DNA of 39,658 nt. Source: an uncultured Oscillospiraceae bacterium (GTDB lineage: Bacteria > Bacillota > Clostridia > Oscillospirales > Oscillospiraceae). Position 1 is the first letter of the stretch, and the number at the start of each line of letters is the position of its first letter. Below the pieces are notes generated by a model. That model did no database searches. It was given only the letters and a program-made list of their open reading frames with translations, and was not told where the DNA came from. A program made the translations under genes and the position numbers. Below, in pieces: positions 1 to 7,086 of the stretch. The DNA is taken from assembly GCA_910584285.1 (NCBI GenBank), contig CAJTYK010000018.1:1-39658 (forward strand), read 5' to 3'.

Positions 1-487
1 TCCGCAGGAGTTCCGCTCTGCGCTCCGCCGCGTCCGGTGCCCCGGACAGCCCCAGGGCATATAAATCCGCCGGGGTCAAATTTCCCTGCTCCCGAGCCGG
101 GGAATCCCCGTCCAGCACCGTGGCCCCGGCGTTGAGCACCGCCTGCCGCAGCACCTCGGGCCGCATCCCCTCCACCCCCAGCTTGCCCTCCCTGCCGGGG
201 GCGCGCTTGCGGCGCTCCTTGCCGTATATGTCGGGAACGTAGGCGTGCTTCACCTGCCCCTTGGGGATGGCCCCCTTCAAATAGTTGCGGATGACAAACC
301 CCGCCCCGTCCGGGTCGGTGAGCACAATGAGCCCGCGCTTGGCCGCCAGCCGCCGCAGCAGGGCCAGCCGCTCCCCGTCCTTAAACACGCCGAACCCGGC
401 GGTGTCCAGGATCAGGGTGTCCACCACCCCCGCCAGCGCCGCCTTGTCGTACCGGCCCTCCACAACAATGGCCTCTTGGATTCTCAT
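1..487 (-). CDS. rnmV: Ribonuclease M5, 3' end cut by window edge
   Basis: Toprim-family endonuclease that matures the 5S rRNA precursor. The first 162 codons are visible and read MRIQEAIVVEGRYDKAAL at the start. The Toprim acidic motifs are present: the glutamate in VVEGRYD (residues 8-14) and the DxD in LTDPDGAG. A later stretch, KHAYVPD...GKLGVEG, fits RNase M5. The ATG at 487 is preceded by a GGGAG ribosome binding site. The gene lies downstream of holA on the same strand, separated by a 44-nt hairpin element and a diverged tandem repeat that includes its own start region. The last few codons lie beyond base 1; the family is about 180-190 residues. Identification is from motifs read directly. 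Confidence 0.9.
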   Translation of the reverse strand, partial: MRIQEAIVVEGRYDKAALAGVVDTLILDTAGFGVFKDGERLALLRRLAAKRGLIVLTDPDGAGFVIRNYLKGAIPKGQVKHAYVPDIYGKERRKRAPGREGKLGVEGMRPEVLRQAVLNAGATVLDGDSPAREQGNLTPADLYALGLSGAPDAAERRAELLR

Positions 488-652
488 AGACATCTCCCAG
501 ATAGCAAACCATTTCGCCGCCGACGTGAAACAAAACCATCACAACCCCGTCGGTAGCGGGTCTTTTAGATTCTCATAATAGCCTTCCAGATAAAACACTG
601 TTCCGTTGCCGACCGGAAACGAAACGATCACGACTCCCGGCGGTAACGGTTT
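471..652 (-). repeat. Diverged tandem duplication of the rnmV start region (period about 89 bp)
   Basis: Bases about 471-561 (first codons of rnmV, its ribosome binding site and leader) align with about 560-652 at roughly 70 percent identity with one single-base gap. Shared blocks include GATTCTCATA, CCAGATA, GCCGAC, GAAAC and ATCAC. On the minus strand the outer copy contains ATG AGA ATC TAA where the gene has ATG AGA ATC CAA, that is, a second start site that stops after three codons. In another frame the outer copy is open from a GTG at 631 to a TGA ending at 539 (30 codons). The function is unknown. Confidence 0.7.
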
Positions 653-694
653 CAAGTTCTTTTTCGGTTCCTTTTTCTTTCAAGAAAAAGGAAC
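651..694 (-). repeat. 44-nt hairpin element, copy A
   Basis: A perfect inverted repeat at 667-694 with arms GTTCCTTTTTCTT and AAGAAAAAGGAAC and a 2-nt centre, plus a conserved flank at 651-666. The holA stop codon lies in the hairpin centre. Near-identical elements occur at 13297-13340 and 17745-17788, with stem changes that keep pairing. On the minus strand there is no T-tract after the stem, so a simple intrinsic terminator is not evident, although the position after a gene end fits a 3'-end structure. Confidence 0.85.
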
Positions 695-1738
695 AACCCG
701 ACGGCCCGAGGCCAGCTCCATGAGCAGGCCAGTGAGCACCTCGCCCTCCTGCCCGTAAGAGTTTTTTAAGAGGATATCCGTCTCGGCGCACCGCCGCACG
801 GCGTACCGGCACCAGGGCAGGGAGAAGCCCCTGGCCGCCCCCAGCAGCTTGTCCGCCTGGTAGCCGCTTTTCATGGCCCACATATCCATGAACTCCTCCC
901 GGCTTTTGCCCGCCGAGAGGAACAGCCGCGCGGTGTAGAGCTGCCGGAAATACTTCCCCATCACCGACAGGATCATCACCCCCGGCTCCCGGCTGTGGAG
1001 CAGGTCGGCCAGCACGGACGCGGCTTTGTCGAAGTCCTTCCGGGCCATGGCGTCGGTCATCTGGTACACCACTGCCTCCACCTTGGGCACCGCCACCGCG
1101 TCCATATCCCCCCGGGTCACCCGCTGGTTGGGGGTGTAGGCGGCGATCTTGCCGATCTCGGCGGACAGGTCGTGCATCAGATCCCCCACCAAGAAGATCA
1201 GGTACTCCGCGTCGGCGGAGTCCACCAACTTGCCCGCCTTCTCAAACTGACGGCAGATCCACGCCGCCAGCGTCTTTTGCTCCTGCCGCTGGAAGTGCAC
1301 CGCCGCCCCCTCCTGTTTCAGCAGGGCGGCCAGCTTGGACTTGTCCGGCTTGTAGGCCAGCAGATCGTACACAAACACCAGACAGCAGTAGTCCGGCAGG
1401 TTGGACAGGATCTCTACCAGCCGCTCTTTACCCTTGTCCCCCTGGCCAAACAGGTCGAAGTCGGTGACCACCACCAGGGTGCGCTCACTCATCATGGGCA
1501 GGCAGTCCACCGCCTGCTCGATCCAGTCCACCGAGCACTCCTTCCCCTGGGCGGTGTGAAGGTTGAAGTCCTCCAGCCCGGCGGGCAGAAGGGCTGCCTT
1601 CAGCCGGGCCAGGCAGTCATCCCGCAAAAAGGACTCCTCCCCGTAAAGGAGGTACAGCCGCCTGGGCGCACCCTCCTTGATGGCCCGCTTCAGCTCCCGC
1701 ATGGCGGTGTTGTCCACCGTTTTCTTCTTGGGCGGCAT
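680..1738 (-). CDS. holA: DNA polymerase III delta subunit
   Basis: Clamp-loader delta subunit, which opens the beta sliding clamp and loads it on DNA. At 352 residues it matches the family's 330-350. The N-terminal region has the expected YLLYGEESFLRDD pattern (residues about 28-40), then the VVVTDFD and LVFVYD strands and the helical C-terminal collar domain with SVMGKYFRQLY. The ATG at 1738 lies 18 bases after the comEC stop, so the two genes are probably co-transcribed, as in many Firmicutes. The last residues (VVPFS) and the stop are provided by hairpin element copy A, so the C-terminus has been trimmed or extended by that element. Confidence 0.93.
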   Translation of the reverse strand: MPPKKKTVDNTAMRELKRAIKEGAPRRLYLLYGEESFLRDDCLARLKAALLPAGLEDFNLHTAQGKECSVDWIEQAVDCLPMMSERTLVVVTDFDLFGQGDKGKERLVEILSNLPDYCCLVFVYDLLAYKPDKSKLAALLKQEGAAVHFQRQEQKTLAAWICRQFEKAGKLVDSADAEYLIFLVGDLMHDLSAEIGKIAAYTPNQRVTRGDMDAVAVPKVEAVVYQMTDAMARKDFDKAASVLADLLHSREPGVMILSVMGKYFRQLYTARLFLSAGKSREEFMDMWAMKSGYQADKLLGAARGFSLPWCRYAVRRCAETDILLKNSYGQEGEVLTGLLMELASGRRVVPFS

Positions 1739-1756
1739 GGCCCGCCCCCCTTTCCT

Positions 1757-4126
1757 TTAATAAATGCCCACTCGGCCGTCCCGTACCTGAACGGTGACGG
1801 TGCCCTCCTGATCGGTGCGGTGAACCTGGGCGCCCAGCGCCTCCAGCCGTTCCAGCGTCTCAGGGGCCGGGTGTCCGTAGGAGTTATTGGCCCCCGCCGA
1901 GATCACCGCCAGCTCCGGGGCGGCGGTGCGGAGAAACTCCTCACAGCTGGAGCTTTTCGCCCCGTGATGGCCCACGATCAGCAGTTCCACATCCGGGATG
2001 GGGCAGTATTTCACCAGCATCTTCTCCACAAAGGCGTCCGCGTCCCCGGTGATCAGCGCGTCGAACTCCCCCGCCGTGCACAGGGCGAACAGCCCCGACT
2101 CGTTGGACGTGCCCCCGCCCAGGGGCGGGAACAGGGTGATCTCCGCCCCGCCCAAAGGCAGGGCAGACCTGTCCTCCACCACCAGCAGCTCCGCTCCCTC
2201 CTGCCGGGTCAGCTCTGCGATCCGCGCCAGCCCCTCGGGATCGGTTTCCCCTCCGGGAACGGCCACCGTTTCCACCCGCATCCGGTAAAACAGCTGCTCC
2301 ACCCCGTTGCAGTGATCGCTGTCAAAATGGGTGAGCACCAGCAGATCCAGCCGGGTGCGGCCCTGGGCGGCGAAGTAGTCGGCGGCGATGTCCCCGGCGC
2401 TGCGGGAGCCGCTGCCGCCGCAATCCACCAGGGCCGTCCGCCCCCCGGACTGCAAAACGGTGGACGACCCCTGCCCCACGTTTAGGGCGGCCACGGACAG
2501 ATCCGCCCCATCCGCCTCCAGCCTGCCCAGGCCGATGGCGGCGCACAGCAGCAGCGCCAGCGCCCCCACGCCCACCAGGGGCCGCCGGGGCCGCTCCTTC
2601 CCCAGGAAGGCCGCGGCCAAAACCAGATACACCGCCACCAGCCAGATCACGCAGTACACGCTGTCCGTGCTGAGGGAGGCAAAGGGGAACCTGCCCAGGG
2701 CAAGGGCCACCCACCGGGCATAATGGGCCAGCAGTCCCGCACCCGCCCCCAGCAGGGCAGCGGGCCCCGGCAGGAACACCGCCACCGTCCCCAGCATCAG
2801 GGCGCACACCATCAGCAGGGACAGCGCCCACAGGGCCAGAATCCCCGACAGGGGCGACAGCAGCAAAATCTGCCCGAAGTACAAGGCGATGAGCGGCGTA
2901 GTGAACAGCATAGCCCCCAGGGAGACGCAGGCGCTGGACAGGGCGTACCGCCCCGCCTTCCACAGTATCATCGCGATCCGCCGATCCTTCCCCGGCTTCC
3001 GGGCCCTGAGGGGGCGGTACATCCACCGGAACAGGGGCTCCGCCACCAGCAGGATACCCGCCACCGATGCGAAGGAGAGCTGTAAGCCCACGCTGGCCGC
3101 GGCGAAGGGGTTCTGGATCAGCAAAATCAAGAGGGCAAAGGCCAGCGCCGACGGCCCATCCCCCTCCCGGCGGGCCAGGGGCGCGAACAGCAGGGCGCTG
3201 TCCATGATCACCGCCCGGAAGGCGGAGGGCGTGCCCCCGGCCATCAGGGCGTAAAACACCAGCAGGGGCAGCAGGGCCAGGGCCGTTCTCCGGTTCCGCC
3301 CGAACAGAGCCAGCGCCGTCCCCATCAAAAAGGAGATGTGCAGGCCGGAGACCACCGCCGCGTGCATCAACCCCGCCCGGTTGAGGGCGGAGTACAGCGT
3401 GTCGTCCAGCCCCGTCTTGTCCCCCAGGGTCACGGCGGCGGCGATAGGGGCGGCAGTCTCGTCAAAGGCGGCATAGATCCCGTCCCGGAGGGCGTGGGCG
3501 CACAGGGCGGGCCAATACCGAGGCGGCACAGACCGGGCGGGGACAAGCGACCCCTCTCCCCGCCAGTAGGCCATCAGGTACACGCCCTTGGCGGTGTAGT
3601 AGGTCGTCTCGTCCCCAAAGGCCCAGTGGGAGGGTCGCAGTCGGCCCGTAAAAGACAGCCTGTCCCCGGGCTTTAGCTCCGCCCAGTCCTCCGGCCCGAA
3701 GGCCAGGGCGTCCGGAGCCAGCAGCCCCTCCCCCAGCCGCAGGGTGACGGAATACCCGCCGATGGAGGTGCCCACAGGATAGGAGGCCACCTCCCCGGAT
3801 ATGGCAACCTCCTCCCCCACCAGCCCCTCCGCAGGGGCACGGAACAGGGCGGAATAGGTGGACGCCCACAACAGGGCCGATGCCGCCCCCAGCCCCAGGG
3901 CCAACGCCCGCCGGGAGAGCTGGTACAGCCCGTACCGTTTTTTATCCGCTCCCCGGCGCAGGAGGATGGGGTGTTCCCCCGCTTTGGGCCGGGTGGGGAG
4001 CCATCCCGCCAGCGCCAGCCCCATCAGAAGGGCGGCGCCCATCAGGGCGCCCATCCCCGGATCCCGGTAGCACGCCCACAGGCAGGCGGCCCCGAATCCG
4101 CCCGCAAACCACGCCAGCCTCCTCAC
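1757..4126 (-). CDS. comEC: ComEC/Rec2 DNA-uptake channel
   Basis: Polytopic membrane protein that carries single-stranded DNA across the cytoplasmic membrane during natural transformation. The 789 residues have the family order: N-terminal membrane segments and an OB-like domain, the central competence domain (GLHISFLMG, about residues 260-270, with many hydrophobic helices), and a C-terminal metallo-beta-lactamase-like domain with HFDSDHCNG and GHHGAKSSS metal-site motifs. The start is GTG at 4126 with GGGAGG upstream, and a -35/-10 pair (TTGACT, 17 bp, TAAAAT) lies at 4159-4187. It heads a comEC-holA unit. Competence is often not demonstrated in gut Clostridia, so activity is inferred from the family only. 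Confidence 0.93.
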   Translation of the reverse strand: MRRLAWFAGGFGAACLWACYRDPGMGALMGAALLMGLALAGWLPTRPKAGEHPILLRRGADKKRYGLYQLSRRALALGLGAASALLWASTYSALFRAPAEGLVGEEVAISGEVASYPVGTSIGGYSVTLRLGEGLLAPDALAFGPEDWAELKPGDRLSFTGRLRPSHWAFGDETTYYTAKGVYLMAYWRGEGSLVPARSVPPRYWPALCAHALRDGIYAAFDETAAPIAAAVTLGDKTGLDDTLYSALNRAGLMHAAVVSGLHISFLMGTALALFGRNRRTALALLPLLVFYALMAGGTPSAFRAVIMDSALLFAPLARREGDGPSALAFALLILLIQNPFAAASVGLQLSFASVAGILLVAEPLFRWMYRPLRARKPGKDRRIAMILWKAGRYALSSACVSLGAMLFTTPLIALYFGQILLLSPLSGILALWALSLLMVCALMLGTVAVFLPGPAALLGAGAGLLAHYARWVALALGRFPFASLSTDSVYCVIWLVAVYLVLAAAFLGKERPRRPLVGVGALALLLCAAIGLGRLEADGADLSVAALNVGQGSSTVLQSGGRTALVDCGGSGSRSAGDIAADYFAAQGRTRLDLLVLTHFDSDHCNGVEQLFYRMRVETVAVPGGETDPEGLARIAELTRQEGAELLVVEDRSALPLGGAEITLFPPLGGGTSNESGLFALCTAGEFDALITGDADAFVEKMLVKYCPIPDVELLIVGHHGAKSSSCEEFLRTAAPELAVISAGANNSYGHPAPETLERLEALGAQVHRTDQEGTVTVQVRDGRVGIY

Positions 4127-4158
4127 ACCGCCGCCTCCCCCTCCCAGCCGTTTCTCCT

Positions 4159-4187
4159 ATTTTATCCAATCCGGCGGGACAAGTCAA
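4159..4187 (-). promoter_or_regulatory. Sigma-A-like promoter of comEC-holA
   Basis: On the minus strand TTGACT (4187-4182) and TAAAAT (4164-4159) are separated by 17 bases, just upstream of the comEC GTG. Confidence 0.65.
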
Positions 4188-4203
4188 CGGCGGAAAAAAT
4201 GGC

Positions 4204-4232
4204 TTGCCGGGCGGGCCGGGATCTGGTATGCT
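4204..4232 (+). promoter_or_regulatory. Sigma-A-like promoter of HAD phosphatase
   Basis: TTGCCG (4204-4209), 17-base spacer, TATGCT (4227-4232), 28 bases before the GTG start. It is divergent from the comEC promoter. Confidence 0.6.
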
Positions 4233-4259
4233 ATCCTCAGAGATAAAGGAGTTGATCCC

Positions 4260-4889
4260 GTGTACTTATTCGATCTGGACGGCACTATCACCGACACCAA
4301 CAACCTGTGGGTCGAGGTGGATCAGGAGTTCCTGGCCCGCCGGGGCCTGTCGCCCACCCCGGACTACACCGCCGTGGTGTCCCGCTCCATCTACCCCATC
4401 GCGGCCCAATTCACCCGGGACTACTACCATCTGCCCGACGCGCCCGAGGCCATCATGGCAGAGTGGGACGATCTGGCCCTCCACCACTACCGGGATCTGG
4501 CCCCCCTGAAGCCGGGGGCGGAGGCGTTCCTCCGCCAGTGCCAGGCGGAAGGCCGCTCTATGGCCCTGTTTACCGCCTGCCGCCCCGCCCTGTGCCAGAT
4601 CGCGCTGGAGCGGTTCCAGTTGACGAACCTGTTTAGCCGCGTGATCTTCGCTGAGGAGATCGGCCTGGAAAAGCGGGATCCCCAGTGCTTTGTCCGCCTG
4701 AGCCAGCTGGTGGGCGCCCCCCTGTCGGACTGCACCCTGTTTGACGACAGCCCGGACAACTGCGCCACCGCCGCCAAAGCGGGGATGGACACGGTGGGGG
4801 TGTACGACACCTACTATGCCCACCGGCAGGACGAGCTGAGGGCGGTGTGCCGCCGGTACGTGGCCTCACTGGAGGAGCTGGTGAAGTAA
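4260..4889 (+). CDS. HAD-superfamily hydrolase (phosphatase/beta-phosphoglucomutase-like)
   Basis: A 209-residue haloacid-dehalogenase-type phosphohydrolase. Motif I FDLDGTITD (residues 4-12) supplies the nucleophile Asp5 and acid/base Asp7. Motif II is the threonine in LFTACRP (around residue 103), motif III the lysine in GLEKRDP, and motif IV FDDSPDN. A helical cap sits between motifs I and II, as in subfamily I enzymes. The start is GTG at 4260 with AAAGGAG at a good distance. It has its own promoter and ends at a bidirectional terminator, so it is probably monocistronic. The substrate cannot be told from sequence; phosphoglycolate and sugar phosphates are both possible. Confidence 0.85.
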   Translation: MYLFDLDGTITDTNNLWVEVDQEFLARRGLSPTPDYTAVVSRSIYPIAAQFTRDYYHLPDAPEAIMAEWDDLALHHYRDLAPLKPGAEAFLRQCQAEGRSMALFTACRPALCQIALERFQLTNLFSRVIFAEEIGLEKRDPQCFVRLSQLVGAPLSDCTLFDDSPDNCATAAKAGMDTVGVYDTYYAHRQDELRAVCRRYVASLEELVK

Positions 4890-4895
4890 AAAACG

Positions 4896-4922
4896 CCGCC
4901 CCCGGATCCTGTCCGGGGGCGG
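4896..4922. terminator. Bidirectional terminator between HAD gene and HTH gene
   Basis: Arms CCGCCCCCGGA and TCCGGGGGCGG with a 5-base loop. A T-tract follows on the minus strand (the A-run after the HAD stop), so it serves the minus-strand HTH gene best and probably also ends the HAD transcript. Confidence 0.85.
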
Positions 4923-4927
4923 TTCGC

Positions 4928-5368
4928 TTATTCCTCCGTCAAAATTTTCTGCACCACGGCGGTGGGCCCCGCCAAAATCACCCGGGCGCTGCCCCGGCCC
5001 CGGCGATCCTCTCCGTAGCCATAGGCAAAGCGCACCGTGTCCCCCGCCCGGTTCACCCGCTCCAGCAGCCGGACGCGCAGGGCCTCCTCCCCATCCCGTT
5101 CCACGGGAATATCCCGGACGGCGCAGCAGGCGTCCTCCCCGCCGCCGCCGTTCAGCATGAAGTCGTACACGATGGCGTTCCGGTTGGCCCGGACGGCCTG
5201 CCGGGCCCCTTCGTCCTGGAGCAGCTTCTCCAGATCCTCCGGGGTGAACCGCCACGCGCCGCCCTCCTTGCGTCCGGTGAGCCGCCCCTCCTTTAAATAG
5301 CTGCGCAGGGTGCGATCCGTCAGCCCGGTGAACACCGCCAGATCCTCAATCGAATAGGTTTCACACAT
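4928..5368 (-). CDS. Small MerR/excisionase-type HTH DNA-binding protein
   Basis: A 146-residue protein with an N-terminal helix-turn-helix (residues about 4-50: YSIEDLAVFTGLTDRTLRSY then LKEGRLTGRKEGGAWRF) of the MerR/HTH_17 type, in which the turn-wing GAWRFTPEDLEKLL follows the recognition helix. The rest (residues 60-146) is an alpha/beta region without a motif I recognise, possibly a ligand or oligomerisation domain. The ATG at 5368 has a GGAGG site. Its promoter is flanked by inverted copies of a TTCAAATT half-site, which suggests autoregulation. It stands alone between convergent and same-strand genes, and its target is unknown. Confidence 0.75.
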   Translation of the reverse strand: MCETYSIEDLAVFTGLTDRTLRSYLKEGRLTGRKEGGAWRFTPEDLEKLLQDEGARQAVRANRNAIVYDFMLNGGGGEDACCAVRDIPVERDGEEALRVRLLERVNRAGDTVRFAYGYGEDRRGRGSARVILAGPTAVVQKILTEE

Positions 5369-5385
5369 GGGTATGCCTCCTGAAC

Positions 5386-5448
5386 TTCAAATTTCAGCGC
5401 GCCTGATGGATTCATCATACCTCGGAACGGGCGCGGCATCAATTTGAA
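5386..5448 (-). promoter_or_regulatory. Promoter of the HTH gene bracketed by inverted repeats
   Basis: On the minus strand TTGATG (5442-5437), 17 bases, TATGAT (5419-5414). Half-sites TTCAAATT (starting 5386) and AATTTGAA (5441-5448) are inverted copies lying just downstream of the -10 and overlapping the -35. This layout suits a repressor that blocks its own promoter. Confidence 0.6.
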
Positions 5449-5462
5449 ATTCCCCCACATTT

Positions 5463-6986
5463 TCAGGCCCGCAGGTGCTCCGGCGGCCGATACTGCAAGG
5501 CCTCCGCCAGATGGTGCACCTGGATATCCCCCGCCCCGTCCAGGTCGGCGATGGTCCGGGCCACCCGCAAAATTCGGTCATATCCCCGGGCCGTCAGCCC
5601 CAGCCGGTCGTAGGCCCCCCGGATCAGCTTCTGGCAGGGCTCGTCCAGCTTGCAGTACGCCCGCAGCTCCTTCGGCCCCATCTGGGCGTTGCAGGCAGGG
5701 CCGTCCGGGCCGTACCGCTCCGTCTGGATTTTTCGGGCGGCGTTCACCCGCGCCCGGATGGCCTCCGACGGCTCCGCCGGGGCGGACGCCCCGGAAAGCT
5801 CCTCATAGTCCAGGGCGGGCACGTCCACGCAGATGTCGATCCGATCCAGCATGGGCCCCGACAGACGGGATAAGTACCGCCGCACCGACTGCTCTGTGCA
5901 GGTGCACCGCCCCGAGGGATGGCCGTACCAGCCGCACTTGCAGGGGTTCATGGCGCACACCAGCATGAACCGGCTGGGATAGGTCACCGAGCCGGACACA
6001 CGGGAGATCTGGGTCTGCCCGTCCTCCAGAGGCTGGCGGAGCACCTCCAGCACGTCGGAGTGGAACTCGGGCAGCTCGTCCAGAAACAGCACCCCGTTGT
6101 GGGCCAAGGAGATCTCCCCGGGCCTGGGGGTGGAGCCGCCCCCGGTCATTCCTGCGGCGGAGATGGTGTGGTGGGGTGCCCGGAAGGGGCGGCGGCGCAC
6201 CATGGGGTGCTCCCGGGAGGTGAGCCCCATGACGGAATAGATCTCCGTGCAGGCCAGGGCCTCCGCCCTCGTCAGGTCGGGGAGTATGCCCGGCAGGCGC
6301 TTGGCCATCATGGACTTGCCCGAGCCGGGGGAGCCGGACATGAGCACGTGGTGCCCTCCGGCGGCGGCCACCTCCAGCGCCCGCTTGGTGTGCTCCTGGC
6401 CCTTCACCTCGGCAAAGTCCGGGCCGGAGACAGGGGCAAATTCCCCCTGCCACACCGGGGCTGGGGCGATGGGCTTCTCCCCGGCGAGGTGGAGCGCCAG
6501 CTCCTCCACGGAATTGACGGGGAACACCTCCAGCCCGTCCGCCAGGGTGGCCTCCGGGGCGTTGTCAGCGGGGACGAACAGGCGGCGTATGCCCGCCCGC
6601 CGGGCCGCCAGCGCCATAGGCAGCACCCCGGACACGGGCCGCAGGCTCCCGTCCAGGGACAGCTCCCCCAGGAAGGCGGAATCCCGCTCCCCCTTCAGAG
6701 AGAGCGCGCCTCCGGCGCATAAAATTCCCACCAGAATGGGCAGATCGTACACCGTGCCCCCCTTGCGTCGGTCGGCGGGGGCCAGGTTCACCGTGATCCG
6801 GGACACGGGGAAGTCAAAGCCGCTGGACTTCACGGCGGAGCGCACCCGCTCCCGAGCCTCCTTCACGGCGGCGTCGGGCAGGCCCACCACGTCGAAGGCG
6901 GGCAGCCCGCTGGACAGGGCGCACTCGGCGGTGACCGGGTAACCCTCCACGCCGTACAGCCCCAGGGAGATCACATTACACACCAT
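5463..6986 (-). CDS. comM: YifB/ComM-family Mg-chelatase-like AAA+ ATPase
   Basis: A 507-residue AAA+ ATPase of the ComM/YifB family; in Haemophilus and Vibrio ComM is a helicase promoting branch migration during transformation. The N-terminal Lon-like domain (residues 1-165, NVISLGLYGVEGYPVTAEC onward) is followed by Walker A GSPGSGKS (about residue 218), Walker B GVLFLDELPEF (about 300), and a Cys cluster NPCKCGWYG...CTCT. I chose the ATG at 6986 because it has GAGGAGG upstream and matches the family N-terminus; an in-frame extension to 7121 runs through the promoter. Its presence beside comEC is notable, but both are widespread in non-competent species. Confidence 0.92.
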   Translation of the reverse strand: MVCNVISLGLYGVEGYPVTAECALSSGLPAFDVVGLPDAAVKEARERVRSAVKSSGFDFPVSRITVNLAPADRRKGGTVYDLPILVGILCAGGALSLKGERDSAFLGELSLDGSLRPVSGVLPMALAARRAGIRRLFVPADNAPEATLADGLEVFPVNSVEELALHLAGEKPIAPAPVWQGEFAPVSGPDFAEVKGQEHTKRALEVAAAGGHHVLMSGSPGSGKSMMAKRLPGILPDLTRAEALACTEIYSVMGLTSREHPMVRRRPFRAPHHTISAAGMTGGGSTPRPGEISLAHNGVLFLDELPEFHSDVLEVLRQPLEDGQTQISRVSGSVTYPSRFMLVCAMNPCKCGWYGHPSGRCTCTEQSVRRYLSRLSGPMLDRIDICVDVPALDYEELSGASAPAEPSEAIRARVNAARKIQTERYGPDGPACNAQMGPKELRAYCKLDEPCQKLIRGAYDRLGLTARGYDRILRVARTIADLDGAGDIQVHHLAEALQYRPPEHLRA

Positions 6987-7035
6987 TGGGGGCGCCTCCT
7001 CTCCCCCATTCCGGGCGGAACGGGGCGTTTCCCCC

Positions 7036-7064
7036 ATTTTACCCCGCCCTTCCCCCAAAGTCAA
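7036..7064 (-). promoter_or_regulatory. Sigma-A-like promoter of comM/yifB
   Basis: On the minus strand TTGACT (7064-7059), 17-base spacer, TAAAAT (7041-7036). These are the same hexamers as the comEC promoter at 4159-4187. Confidence 0.65.
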
Positions 7065-7086
7065 CCGCGGGCTTTGGGGCCTGCCG

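Noticed and set aside
995..2485. Long plus-strand open frame of nearly 500 codons
   Set aside because: It is antisense to holA and comEC, its composition (His, Gln, Gly, Val, Pro rich) is that of a GC-rich mirror frame, and it has no start signal.
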